Shown: piece after piece, positions 7,841-16,367 of the stretch | How the letters are laid out: each line of letters opens with the position of its first letter | How positions within the stretch are numbered: the first letter of the stretch is position 1 | Origin: an uncultured Bacteroidota bacterium | GTDB lineage: Bacteria; Bacteroidota; Rhodothermia; Rhodothermales; UBA10348 | Direction of reading: 5' to 3' | Length of the DNA stretch: 34,610 bases | Assembly (NCBI GenBank): GCA_937877085.1 | Contig: CALEEY010000126.1 | Coordinates: 1-34,610, forward strand | Position numbers and translations under genes: made by a program | The notes under the pieces: model-generated | What the model was told of the DNA's origin: nothing | Seen by the model: the letters and a program-made list of their open reading frames with translations, nothing else | The model's database searches: none

Positions 7841-9235
7841 ATGGCGAAATTTACTTACTTCTTACTTAGTGCGTTGCTAATCGGTCCGTTATCCGCGCGG
7901 GCTCAGGACACTCTCAAGGTGTCCCTTTCGACGGTCATGACCCAGTCGGTGCAGATTAGTCCTGAAATAAGGGCCAAAAATGCAAAAACGGACTTTGCAG
8001 AAGCGCGATTTAGTCTTGCCCGGGCTTCACGTTTTTTAACGGATTTTACGGCCACATCGGCGCACTCGACCGCCCCCGGACTGAGCAACCCCAACAACAC
8101 GGAAGGCTCTAAACTTTACCTTGATCCGGATGTCCGAAACGACTGGGAAAACGTGTCCATGTTCAACCGGATCGAATTTTCGGCTATTCAACCGCTACTG
8201 ACGTGGGGAGAAATTGGGAGGTCAATAGATGCTGCAGAAGCGGGTGTAAAAGTCGAAGAAGCGGCTGCGAATGAAACGACAAGCCAGGTGGCCGAAAGAG
8301 CCGCAGGGTTGTATTTCGGGTTAAAATACGCCGAAGCACTGGCCAGTTTGACGACTGAAGCCGGAGACATTGTCCAGCGAGCCCTCAAGGAGATCAACCG
8401 AATGATTGACGAGGGCGATGCAGGAGTCGACGACGCCGATCTGTTCCAAGTCAAGATTACAGAGCAGGAATTTTTGCAGCGTGTCGTGGAAGTGGAAGAA
8501 AGCCGTAAAACCGCCCGTTCAGCGCTATCCAGAATGATGTTTCTTCCAGATGGCCAGACGGTAGGCCTGGAATCCAAGGTATTGGATCCAGTGGATATCG
8601 CTTTGGAATCGCTCGAGTCTTTTCAGGCGAAAGCACTCGCATTTCGGCCCGAATTGGCCCGCGTATCTGCTGGAATTGACGCCAGAGCGGCTTTGGTAGA
8701 CGTCGCTAGGTCCAATTTGTATCCAAAGCTGTTTTTGGGTATTACTGGGCGATGGTCGTACGCGCCCGGCCGTGAGCGGCAACCCAATCCGTATGTGAGT
8801 GATCAGTTATTGTCACGAAAGCTGGAGGCTGGCTTTGGTTTTAGGCAAAACCTAAATTTTGGGCAAACGCGTGCTAAAATCGCTCAGGCCAAAGCAGAAT
8901 CGGACGAAGTCAACTTTCAAGCCGATGCGGCCAGACAATTAGTCCTCTTTGAAGTGGAAGAAGCCTTTCGAAATGTAATCGTCGCCCGGTCTGCCATGGA
9001 AGCCCGAGAGCAAGGCCTCCAAATCAGCAAAGATTGGTTGCGACTCGAGGAAGTCAATTTTGACTTAGAAGTCGGAGATACTGAAAATCTGGTTAAAGCC
9101 GTAAAAGAGAATCTTTCTCTGCGAGCCGCCCGGCAGGAGGCCGTTTATAAATACAATGTGGCCATTATTAAATTACTCAGTAAGTCAGGTGTTTTACTCC
9201 AAACGTTGGAGGCCGGCACGTTAGTTGGACTATAG
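7841..9235 (+). CDS. TolC-family outer-membrane efflux/export channel
   Basis: From the ATG at 7841 the product is 464 residues with a clean signal peptide (MAKFTYFLL... to LSARA-Q); an upstream in-frame ATG at 7811 would add ten residues ahead of it and is less likely. The mature protein has the two long alpha-helical repeats of TolC, rich in Ala, Glu and Arg (for example ARFSLARASRFL in the first half and AKAESDEVNFQADAARQL in the second), with short beta segments between them. TolC trimers form a channel-tunnel across the outer membrane for small-molecule or protein export. No inner-membrane pump or adaptor is adjacent. Instead an MlaC-type gene follows 56 bases after the stop, suggesting a role linked to lipid or toxic-solvent traffic. 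Confidence 0.88.
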   Translation: MAKFTYFLLSALLIGPLSARAQDTLKVSLSTVMTQSVQISPEIRAKNAKTDFAEARFSLARASRFLTDFTATSAHSTAPGLSNPNNTEGSKLYLDPDVRNDWENVSMFNRIEFSAIQPLLTWGEIGRSIDAAEAGVKVEEAAANETTSQVAERAAGLYFGLKYAEALASLTTEAGDIVQRALKEINRMIDEGDAGVDDADLFQVKITEQEFLQRVVEVEESRKTARSALSRMMFLPDGQTVGLESKVLDPVDIALESLESFQAKALAFRPELARVSAGIDARAALVDVARSNLYPKLFLGITGRWSYAPGRERQPNPYVSDQLLSRKLEAGFGFRQNLNFGQTRAKIAQAKAESDEVNFQADAARQLVLFEVEEAFRNVIVARSAMEAREQGLQISKDWLRLEEVNFDLEVGDTENLVKAVKENLSLRAARQEAVYKYNVAIIKLLSKSGVLLQTLEAGTLVGL

Positions 9236-9291
9236 GTAGTAAAACTAATTGAAAACAGCCTATTTGGGCTTAATTCGTGTTACTCGAAGCT

Positions 9292-9912
9292 ATGTTGTAT
9301 CAGAATCTATACAGTCGGTTACGCCAATTGACGCTTACAGCAGTCATACTGCTGGCAAGCTTAACTCCACTTGTTGCAACAGCCCAGAAGGCTGAAGCGG
9401 ACATTCGCGCCATGCTTGAGCAACGGGATAAAGACCTTAAGAAGCTGCTAGGCGCAAGTGGCGAAGTACCCGCTGCCAAAAAAGATCAACTTCGGAATCT
9501 GGTGAACGGCCTGATTGATTTTGATTCCATGGGAGAAGCTGCTCTGGGAACGTATTGGGGGCCGTTGACCACCGTTCAAAAAACGGAATTTATTCGGGTT
9601 TTTAGCGAAATCGTTCGGGAGCAATCCTTGGCCGATGTGGAAATTTATCGGGCTTCCATCCGATATGACGCCATTGTTGCCAAGAAATCAACGGCCTTGG
9701 TCACCACGACCACCACGTATAAAAACGTGCCTACCATTGTAGAATATGATTTCCTGTTAAAGGGATCGACGTGGCGGGCCAAAGATATTATCATTGATAA
9801 GGTTAGCACGGTCGAGGGGTACAGCAGGAGCTTTCAGTCTGTGATTCGAAAAAGGGGATTTGATGCCCTAATGACCAGCTTAAACAAGCGTTTAGCGAAA
9901 ACCAGATCCTAA
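9292..9912 (+). CDS. MlaC/Ttg2D-family periplasmic phospholipid-binding protein
   Basis: From ATG 9292 the product has 206 residues; a GTG at 9277 would add five. A signal peptide (about 1-31, ending ATAQ) is followed by the all-residue pattern of the MlaC fold: an N-terminal helix with a LVNGLIDFDSMGEAALG segment, LTTVQKTEFIRVFSEIVRE, a run of beta strands with VTTTTTYKNVPTIVEYDF, and WRAKDIIIDKVSTVEGYSRSF. MlaC proteins carry phospholipid between the outer membrane and the inner-membrane MlaFEDB complex. The complex itself is not encoded in the window. The position just after a TolC-like gene suggests one transcript. Confidence 0.87.
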   Translation: MLYQNLYSRLRQLTLTAVILLASLTPLVATAQKAEADIRAMLEQRDKDLKKLLGASGEVPAAKKDQLRNLVNGLIDFDSMGEAALGTYWGPLTTVQKTEFIRVFSEIVREQSLADVEIYRASIRYDAIVAKKSTALVTTTTTYKNVPTIVEYDFLLKGSTWRAKDIIIDKVSTVEGYSRSFQSVIRKRGFDALMTSLNKRLAKTRS

Positions 9913-9981
9913 CGTCAATTCCTGACCAAGTAAGAACAATCAATTCGAGGTTGCGTTTGCAGGGGGTTAAAAACCCTGTGA

Positions 9982-11016
9982 TTGATCTTGGATACCTTGG
10001 AAGGATACGTTCTACACACGTACGGAAGTGAACGCTATCTCCGGCACGCAGTCGCGTCGGTGCACACGTTACGTCGCCACGATTTGAAGCGGCCCGTTGC
10101 CTTGTACGCAGATGAAAGTCAGATAGCGCGATTAAAAGAAACAGGGCTGGATCGTTTATTTGAGGTGCTTGAAGTCCTGCCGCCAGCCAATCGGTCGATT
10201 GTGGGCTTCAAACATCATCTGTCCTCCTTCAAGCCATTTGAAAAATGCTTATTCGTGGACTCAGACATTGTGTGGTGTCGAAATCCCGATCCTATGTGGA
10301 GGAAGCTTCAAGCCTACCCGTTTACCGCAACCGGTCTTGAAAAGGCCGATGCTTGGTTTGGCGGACCAAAAGGACTTGGGATTATTCTCGATCGTTTGCT
10401 CGATCGCAGGCGTCGGACAATGAAGCGCTTCGACCTGACCTATCTACCGCGGATTCAAGCCGGTGTCATTTATGCTTCGGATAATGACACGACCAGCCAC
10501 GTAACGGCCAAAGCTAGAGAGTTCTTGTCCAGGCGGTCAGAAACCCATTTCCGGAGCCGATTGGACGAAGGACGTAGTGAAGAAAGCTGCGAATGGAGCA
10601 TCGCCATGGCCATGAGCTCTTCAGATCTTCCAATCATTCACTGGTTTCAAGGGCAAGACAGCCCTCAAATGGACTATATAGAGGGTTATGTAGAGCACGA
10701 CACCGATTTTATGGACGTTCGTTGTCTCTATTATACCGATGCGTTTATTCATGGCCTGAGAGGACTCCCAAATGCTACGTTGCGTAAATTTTTGGTAGAA
10801 GTCCTTTCAAAGCTTCCGGGTCGTGGCGACTATATGTGGGTAACTCCTTACGCCCTCCATTTTGGCTGGATGCGTCACAAACAGCCATTTTTTGACTTGT
10901 CCGATCGCATCTGGGAGGCTTTGGTGGAGGAGAGAGAAGTAAAAGGAGGCCCGGTAATTGGCGATGGCTTCGATGTTCCGTCTGAAATCATGGAATCGAT
11001 TGGGGAGCAAAACTAG
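9982..11016 (+). CDS. Glycosyltransferase-like protein with a DxD motif (GT-A fold)
   Basis: The 344-residue soluble protein starts like retaining GT-A enzymes (YVLHTYGSERYLRHAVASV) and carries CLFVDSDIVW with the metal-binding DxD at Asp93-Ser94-Asp95. A QAGVIYASD strand occurs where the family has an acceptor-side loop. The donor sugar and the acceptor are unknown, and I cannot assign a CAZy family with certainty; GT8-like is the nearest fit. No in-frame ATG lies near the start: the frame opens right after a TGA (9979-9981) with TTG codons at 9982, 9988 and 9997, so a TTG start is probable. The gene converges on the membrane-barrel fusion gene and shares CTAG as the stop of both. Confidence 0.7.
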   Translation: MILDTLEGYVLHTYGSERYLRHAVASVHTLRRHDLKRPVALYADESQIARLKETGLDRLFEVLEVLPPANRSIVGFKHHLSSFKPFEKCLFVDSDIVWCRNPDPMWRKLQAYPFTATGLEKADAWFGGPKGLGIILDRLLDRRRRTMKRFDLTYLPRIQAGVIYASDNDTTSHVTAKAREFLSRRSETHFRSRLDEGRSEESCEWSIAMAMSSSDLPIIHWFQGQDSPQMDYIEGYVEHDTDFMDVRCLYYTDAFIHGLRGLPNATLRKFLVEVLSKLPGRGDYMWVTPYALHFGWMRHKQPFFDLSDRIWEALVEEREVKGGPVIGDGFDVPSEIMESIGEQN

Positions 11017-12746
11017 GTTCTGATGGCTAGATGCCATAAAAAGGTTATCTGATCCAGGTGAAACAGTGCCCAACCGGTGAATATCAAGGAGCCTAGGATC
11101 AAAGGGTTGAATACCCAAATGAGTAGGGCCACTCCAGGACCGATCCGAGCTACTTTATACAGATCGAAGGCCGTACGAATCGTTGCCCAATACGCGCATC
11201 CAATCCAAGTCCCACCCAAGAGCATAACGGCCCACAGGGGAACGTTTCCGACGGACTCAAAGGTCATGGCGATGGGTAGAATAAATAATACTTGCCACCG
11301 TGGCCAGACAGCTAGCATGAGCGCCTGACTCGGATACAGTGGACTGCGCCTGCCCGAGGCCATAATCCATAGTCCCATCCATAAGGCCATGGAAATGAGA
11401 GCACCACTTCCCATCAAAATGGCCAGAACGAACGGGGCGTCGAGCACAAGGGTCAATGAGGAACGCATGGTAGAGTCCATCATCGCAAACATGTGCAAAA
11501 CGAGTTTGGTATCCCGGACGGAGGTAATAACGTGCGTGGCTATTAGCCCGATAGACAGTCCTGTTATGGTCAAAATGGCTGTCGAGGTGATAGGCAAAAC
11601 TTCTCTCGCCTCCCGAACTGCATTTCTATAAAATCCATGCGCGAAGAAATACCTCGGAATGGTAGATCTAAATCGAGGCGAACCTGTGTAGATGACTGCC
11701 ATCATGGACAGTAAAAGCCAACCTACCAAGGCAAACCAGTGCAGAGGTCGTAACGGCGGGTTCCCCCGCTCAAAAACAAACGTCTCTTGCACCCCTAAGT
11801 ACACACCTCGCATGACGTACAGGGCAGGGCGAGGATCTTTCGCTCGATTATAGAGACCATAATTTCGACCGTAGGGATCTGGAATCTGTTGTTGGCTGAA
11901 AATTTCGTCTTTCCAACGGTGCACGAACACCAAAGGCACGCCCGTATCCTTTAATCCCGCAAAAACATTCTCCAGAAACCTCGCCTGGAATTGAGGGCTT
12001 CCTTCAATTAGCGTACCCGCTTCCCGGCCCGCTATCACGCTGGTGCCTATCCGGGCAAATCCAGCTGGGGTTTCGTGCGAAGACCGCCAGCGCTCCAATA
12101 AGGTGTGTGGTTGCTCGATGTCTAGAGCGTCCAGCAAAACGAAATCCACGTTCGACGAGCAGGCATCGGTTTCGATAAATGAGGTAACATAATACGCTTG
12201 CCCCCCGGCTGCGCGAATTTTGTCGCGTACTCTTTTTAGACCCTCGCACGCCCCTGCCGAACTAGTATCCGAATTACGAGCGAGGCCTATTGGACCTGCC
12301 GATCGGTGGCCCTTACCAGCCTCTAACAAGAGGTTGACCAAAGAATCCGCAACCGAAAGCGAGTCGGCCAACGACTTCGCATTCAACCCAAAAAAGGGTA
12401 GTTCGCGATAAAACACGATTCCAAGGGAATCGGCCATTGAAAGGAGTCCGGCATCGAACAGGTTGCCGGTTCGGATCATATTGACTCCCATCAACTTCAT
12501 TTCAAGCAGATCTTGGGCCGCTTCCTGATAGTCCCCAGGAATTTCCCAGGCAACGCCTTTCCCGGGCGTGATTCCCTTGCCCAATTCCAGAAGGGAAGGA
12601 GCCGTTATTTGGACGAGTTCTTCCCGAGCCTGACGTAAGGAGTCCTCCGCCTGACCTTGAGGATCCACAATTTGCCGTCCCCAAACAGGGCCGAGCGAGA
12701 TCAGCGCTAGTGCGATTAGAGCTATGAATCGGAAAGCAATTTTCAT
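11013..12746 (-). CDS. Fusion of a periplasmic glycosidase-like barrel with a polytopic Yip1-like membrane domain
   Basis: From ATG 12746 the product has 577 residues with a signal peptide (MKIAFRFIALIALALISL...). A TTG at 12791 would give a longer and less plausible start. Residues of about 30-310 look like a TIM barrel of the GH2/GH5 type: MGVNMIRTGN, LGIVFYRELPFFG, FVLLDALDIE, VFVHRWKDE and YGLYNRAKDPRPAL resemble the strand ends and the C-terminal edge of such enzymes. The usual catalytic N-E and E pair is not clear. The last 240 residues have about six membrane helices, including a stretch with APFVLAILMGSGALI that resembles Yip1-type domains. The topology suggests a barrel held at the periplasmic face of the inner membrane. 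Function is unknown. Confidence 0.6.
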   Translation of the reverse strand: MKIAFRFIALIALALISLGPVWGRQIVDPQGQAEDSLRQAREELVQITAPSLLELGKGITPGKGVAWEIPGDYQEAAQDLLEMKLMGVNMIRTGNLFDAGLLSMADSLGIVFYRELPFFGLNAKSLADSLSVADSLVNLLLEAGKGHRSAGPIGLARNSDTSSAGACEGLKRVRDKIRAAGGQAYYVTSFIETDACSSNVDFVLLDALDIEQPHTLLERWRSSHETPAGFARIGTSVIAGREAGTLIEGSPQFQARFLENVFAGLKDTGVPLVFVHRWKDEIFSQQQIPDPYGRNYGLYNRAKDPRPALYVMRGVYLGVQETFVFERGNPPLRPLHWFALVGWLLLSMMAVIYTGSPRFRSTIPRYFFAHGFYRNAVREAREVLPITSTAILTITGLSIGLIATHVITSVRDTKLVLHMFAMMDSTMRSSLTLVLDAPFVLAILMGSGALISMALWMGLWIMASGRRSPLYPSQALMLAVWPRWQVLFILPIAMTFESVGNVPLWAVMLLGGTWIGCAYWATIRTAFDLYKVARIGPGVALLIWVFNPLILGSLIFTGWALFHLDQITFLWHLAIRT

Positions 12747-12793
12747 GGGGACAAAATAGGGCGCGCGAGCCACTCCGGAGAACGATTTCAATT

Positions 12794-12835
12794 AAAAAAG
12801 GAGAGGCGCGGCCCCCTTTGGGGACCGCGCCTCTT
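12794..12835 (-). terminator. Intrinsic terminator of the dcw operon
   Basis: GAGGCGCGG (12803-12811) pairs with CCGCGCCTC (12825-12833). The stem continues, after one C-A mismatch, as CCCC/GGGG around a three-base loop. On the minus strand the stem is followed after three bases by six T residues (A-run 12794-12799 on plus). It lies about 145 bases after the ftsZ stop and some 50 bases before the ATG of the fusion gene, so it separates the two transcripts. Confidence 0.88.
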
Positions 12836-12894
12836 TCATACCTACCCTACCAATCCCTATCTCACGTACAGCCTACGCTCGTTAGGAATTTACT

Positions 12895-12936
12895 GGCCGC
12901 GCTCACGGCCTGAATTGAGACTGGAGGACTCAATTC
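12895..12936. other. Two short hairpins in the ftsZ 3' untranslated region
   Basis: GAATTGAG (12912-12919) and CTCAATTC (12929-12936) are perfect 8-base arms, and GGCCG (12895-12899) with CGGCC (12906-12910) form a second small hairpin. Neither is followed by a T-run. They lie between the ftsZ stop and the terminator and may protect the mRNA or be processing sites. Confidence 0.4.
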
Positions 12937-12977
12937 GGGAAGGTCGGACTAGCAACTCAAAACAGAACGGAAACCCC

Positions 12978-14246
12978 TTAATCCATCATTTTTCGAAGGA
13001 ATGCAGGTATCTCTTTGTCAACAGACGCGTTGCCGTCTACCGGCTGAATATCTTCCTTGTTCAAAAGACGTACACGAGTCGAACCGGTGATGGCTCCACC
13101 GTCTCCCCCAACGGGTTCAACCGTCAGTTGGGCACCCCTGCGTTCAAAAGCAGGTTTATCAAGGTCTCGGAGGCTGCCTTCACCCTTATAGCTAACGCTT
13201 GGAAATTCGAGGCCACCGCGTGGACTGAGTTCCACCCGCTTGCCCGGAATTCTCTGCTCAGGAACGATACTTTTTTCAAAACCGGTCGCGATAACAGTAA
13301 TTCTCAAATCCTCGCCCATCTTATCGTCAATCACGGTACCGAAAATAATTTCGACCTCATCACCCGCTTCCTGCTGAATAATGCGAGTGGCCGCCGTGGC
13401 TTCGCGGATTCCAAGAGATCTGCCAGCCGTAATATTTACAAGCACGTTTCGGGCGCCTTTAATAGATAAACCATCAAGTAAAGGACTTGAAAGGGCTTCT
13501 TTGGCCGCTCTTTCGGCTCTATTCTCCCCGCTGGCCGTTGCGGCCCCCATCATGGCCGTGCCCCCATTACTCATGGTGGTTTTCACATCTGCGAAGTCTA
13601 GATTTATAAGACCGTGAACGGTAATGAGGTCCGAAATTCCCCTCGTTGCATTGTACAGGACGTCATCCGCCGTTTCGAATGCTTCCAACATAGACGTGTC
13701 AGCATCCGCAATGTCCAATAAGCGTTCGTTCGGAATGATGATGAGCGTATCTACGTTCTTTTTGAGTAGATCTACGCCTGCACCAGCGAATTTCGACCTT
13801 TTGGGGCCTTCGCATTCAAAAGGTCTGGTCACGATGGCTACAGACAAAATACCTAGGTCTTTGGCGATTGCGGCCACTATTGGGGCCCCTCCCGTACCGG
13901 TACCACCGCCCATTCCCGCGGTAATAAAGACCATATCAAATCCCCGAAGGGCGCTTTCAATTTCCTTACGGCTTTCTTCTACGGCTTCCGCTCCAATACT
14001 CGGACGCGCACCGGCTCCAAGTCCTTTTGTAAGTCCTCTACCTGCTTGGATCTTGTAAGGAGCTAGATTATTGTCTAACGCCTGCGAATCCGTGTTAATG
14101 GCGTAAAACTCTACGCCCGTAATACCCTTGTTAATCATGTTGTTAACGGCATTGCCTCCGCCGCCGCCAACACCGATTACGCAAATTTTTGCTTCTTCAT
14201 TTTCTGCATCATCAAATGAGAAATGAGTGCTGAATAAGTTCTCCAT
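12978..14246 (-). CDS. ftsZ: Cell division protein FtsZ
   Basis: This 422-residue tubulin homologue forms the cytoplasmic GTP-dependent Z ring. It has the nucleotide-binding [14 protein letters not shown] near residues 25-38, the tubulin signature GGGTGTGG (113-120), and the T7 synergy loop NLDFADVK (215-222) that supplies the catalytic Asp. A variable linker of about 85 residues follows, and the C-terminal peptide [11 protein letters not shown] is the site that binds FtsA. An AGAGGA Shine-Dalgarno-like element precedes the ATG by four bases (14251-14256), one of the few clear ones in the window. The 76-base gap from ftsA is the largest in the cluster and may hold an extra promoter, although no clear -35/-10 pair is visible. 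ftsZ is the last gene of the dcw operon. Confidence 0.98.
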   Translation of the reverse strand: MENLFSTHFSFDDAENEEAKICVIGVGGGGGNAVNNMINKGITGVEFYAINTDSQALDNNLAPYKIQAGRGLTKGLGAGARPSIGAEAVEESRKEIESALRGFDMVFITAGMGGGTGTGGAPIVAAIAKDLGILSVAIVTRPFECEGPKRSKFAGAGVDLLKKNVDTLIIIPNERLLDIADADTSMLEAFETADDVLYNATRGISDLITVHGLINLDFADVKTTMSNGGTAMMGAATASGENRAERAAKEALSSPLLDGLSIKGARNVLVNITAGRSLGIREATAATRIIQQEAGDEVEIIFGTVIDDKMGEDLRITVIATGFEKSIVPEQRIPGKRVELSPRGGLEFPSVSYKGEGSLRDLDKPAFERRGAQLTVEPVGGDGGAITGSTRVRLLNKEDIQPVDGNASVDKEIPAFLRKMMD

Positions 14247-14322
14247 GTAGTCCTCTAGTCGTTCTGTTTTGGCTGTATATAAATCGCATCGAATGAGCCG
14301 TTCGACGGATTCGTTGGTAAGG

Positions 14323-15597
14323 TCAGAGTTCGTTGAACCAACCCATCATGGACCTTTTAATCTTTTCGACCATGTTATCCCCACCTCCAGATGGGTTTGA
14401 CGTGTCGATCTGATCGGTCCGAAATGGGGTGCTTCCTATCATTTCCGGTCTGAGCCCGTATAACACGAGCCCGACCGCTGTTGCAAATTTGGGGTCAGAT
14501 ACTTCCTTGACAAGGCCGGCGGTGAGTCCCATGGGCCGTCCAATCCGAGTTTCCAATCCCAAAATTTCGGCTGCGAGTTCGGCAGTTCCCGGTATCAGGG
14601 AACCACCTCCAGTCAATACGGCACCAGCGGAGAGGTGCCGTGAGAACCCGCTTCTTTTAATTTCAATGGAGGCTATCTCAAGGATTTCCTCCATACGAGG
14701 TTGTATGATTTGAGCCAGCGTACTACGCCCGACCCGTTTTTCCGTACGACCTCCCACTCCCGGAATAGCAATTTCCTCTTCCGGTGCCATTTCGGCCATA
14801 GCAATTCCAAATTCGCACTTCAGGGCTTCGGCCTGATCGCGCATCACACCTAATCCCTTCCGAATGTCGTCGGTAACTTTATTTCCGGCCACAGCTACGA
14901 CAGCCGTGTGGCGAATGGTATTGTCCTCAAACACGGCGATATCCGTGGTTCCGCCACCAATATCAATAAGCGCTACTCCTACCTCTTTTTCATCCGAGTG
15001 AAGGACTGCAAAGGACGACCCCAGGGGTTCTAATACGATGTCGGCGACCTGATAACCCGCCTTTTCAACACACCGGTAAATATTTTTTGCCGCGGAAACC
15101 AGCCCCGTAATAATGTGAACATTGGCTTCAAGCCGAACCCCACTCATGCCCACGGGGTCGGCCACGCCGTCTTGCCCGTCGACAATAAATTCCTGCGGGA
15201 TAACGTGCAAAATCTCACGATCCGCAGGCATGGCAACATGCGTCGTATCCTCCAGAAGGCGTTGGACATCGGCTTCGGTAATCTCTCCATCCCGGTTCGA
15301 AATGGTCACCACACCGCGAGACTGGAAACTTTGAACATGGTCCCCGGCGATACCTACAATTACATTTCGGACCGAAACTCCCGCCATTCGCGAGGCCTCT
15401 TCTATGGCTTCGCGCACGGCATTGACGGTCTTGTCAATATTTACCACCACGCCTCGGTTCAGCCCATCTGATTCGGCCACGCCAACACCCAAAATGTTGA
15501 CTCGGCCCAAGTCGTCGGACGTAGCCACAACGGAGCACACTTTTGTGGTTCCGATGTCCAATCCAACAACAATTCGGTTATTACTGGTGTCTTTCAT
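14323..15597 (-). CDS. ftsA: Cell division protein FtsA
   Basis: The 424-residue actin-like ATPase anchors FtsZ to the membrane and recruits later divisome proteins. The N-terminal phosphate loop [14 protein letters not shown], the central [13 protein letters not shown] phosphate-2 segment and the adenosine-contacting GGGSLIPG are all present. The C-terminus [15 protein letters not shown] is an amphipathic membrane-targeting helix of the FtsA type. The start ATG overlaps the ftsQ stop by one base (TAATG). Length and motif order match the family. Confidence 0.97.
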   Translation of the reverse strand: MKDTSNNRIVVGLDIGTTKVCSVVATSDDLGRVNILGVGVAESDGLNRGVVVNIDKTVNAVREAIEEASRMAGVSVRNVIVGIAGDHVQSFQSRGVVTISNRDGEITEADVQRLLEDTTHVAMPADREILHVIPQEFIVDGQDGVADPVGMSGVRLEANVHIITGLVSAAKNIYRCVEKAGYQVADIVLEPLGSSFAVLHSDEKEVGVALIDIGGGTTDIAVFEDNTIRHTAVVAVAGNKVTDDIRKGLGVMRDQAEALKCEFGIAMAEMAPEEEIAIPGVGGRTEKRVGRSTLAQIIQPRMEEILEIASIEIKRSGFSRHLSAGAVLTGGGSLIPGTAELAAEILGLETRIGRPMGLTAGLVKEVSDPKFATAVGLVLYGLRPEMIGSTPFRTDQIDTSNPSGGGDNMVEKIKRSMMGWFNEL

Positions 15598-16367
15598 TAG
15601 TTACTGATGTCTTTTTCAGGGCGCCGATGCTCCTGTTTGGTGACGACCTGGCTTGCAAATCGCAAATCGATAGTCGTGTACTCTATATCTTGATGCCGTA
15701 ACACTTCCTGCTCCCAAAAAGCGTCCAGAATCTTAAATTTGTCGGCAAATTCGGATTCCCCCATGAGAACGGGGATGGAAGCGTGTTTTCCAATAGGAGT
15801 CGTCCTGATTTCAAATCCGGTGTCGATGCGTCGCATTTCCGAAAGAACAGCGTCGGAGGCTGGGCTCAAATTCGGCAATTCGAACAGCATGTCTTTTACG
15901 ACTTGGTCCGAAACGGGAATCATTGGATTATATCCTTCTAGCTCTCCTGAAATAATCGGAACAGCGTACCACATCACATCGGTTATAGGCATTCTAAAGC
16001 CATTCCGATCGTAATAAAACCCGATTTTTCCGTTGCTCTCAAGCGCCTGCGCCACAGGATATCTCTCCAAAACTCGAATGTCTAAAAGGCCGGTTGGAAG
16101 TCTGGAAACATGAGCTTCCATGATCCAGGGGTGCCTTCTAATGCGGTCTTCCAAGATCTGAGGATCCAAATCGAACAATACCGCCCCGGTATCGACCCGG
16201 ATTAAATCCCGAACCTCTTGTTCACCAGCATTTACAAGACCTTGAATCTGGATTTCAGCAAGCGTCACTTTACTAAGCCAGTTCCATCCCGAATACCCGA
16301 CCGTTCCGATTCCCAATACAAATAGGAATCCGAATATGTTTTTCCACAGGGAAGCGCGTTTTGCCAT
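15597..16367 (-). CDS. ftsQ: Cell division protein FtsQ/DivIB
   Basis: The 256-residue bitopic protein has a short cytoplasmic start, a single membrane segment at about residues 11-29, and a periplasmic POTRA domain (about 35-105, with IQIQGLVNAGEQEVRDLI and HPWIMEAHVSRLPTGLLDI). The following beta domain has RFASQVV near its end. FtsQ links FtsA/FtsZ to FtsL/FtsB and the septal synthase. Both borders are one-base TAATG overlaps with murC and ftsA, so translation is probably coupled. Sequence divergence in this family is high, and its position between murC and ftsA strengthens the call. Confidence 0.92.
   Translation of the reverse strand: MAKRASLWKNIFGFLFVLGIGTVGYSGWNWLSKVTLAEIQIQGLVNAGEQEVRDLIRVDTGAVLFDLDPQILEDRIRRHPWIMEAHVSRLPTGLLDIRVLERYPVAQALESNGKIGFYYDRNGFRMPITDVMWYAVPIISGELEGYNPMIPVSDQVVKDMLFELPNLSPASDAVLSEMRRIDTGFEIRTTPIGKHASIPVLMGESEFADKFKILDAFWEQEVLRHQDIEYTTIDLRFASQVVTKQEHRRPEKDISN

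Noticed and set aside
9960-9978. CAGGG...CCCTG hairpin after the MlaC-type gene as a terminator
   Set aside because: Only five base pairs and no T-run; it overlaps the start region of the next gene.
12912-12936. GAATTGAG/CTCAATTC hairpin as a terminator
   Set aside because: No T-run follows on either strand; the true terminator is at 12794-12835.
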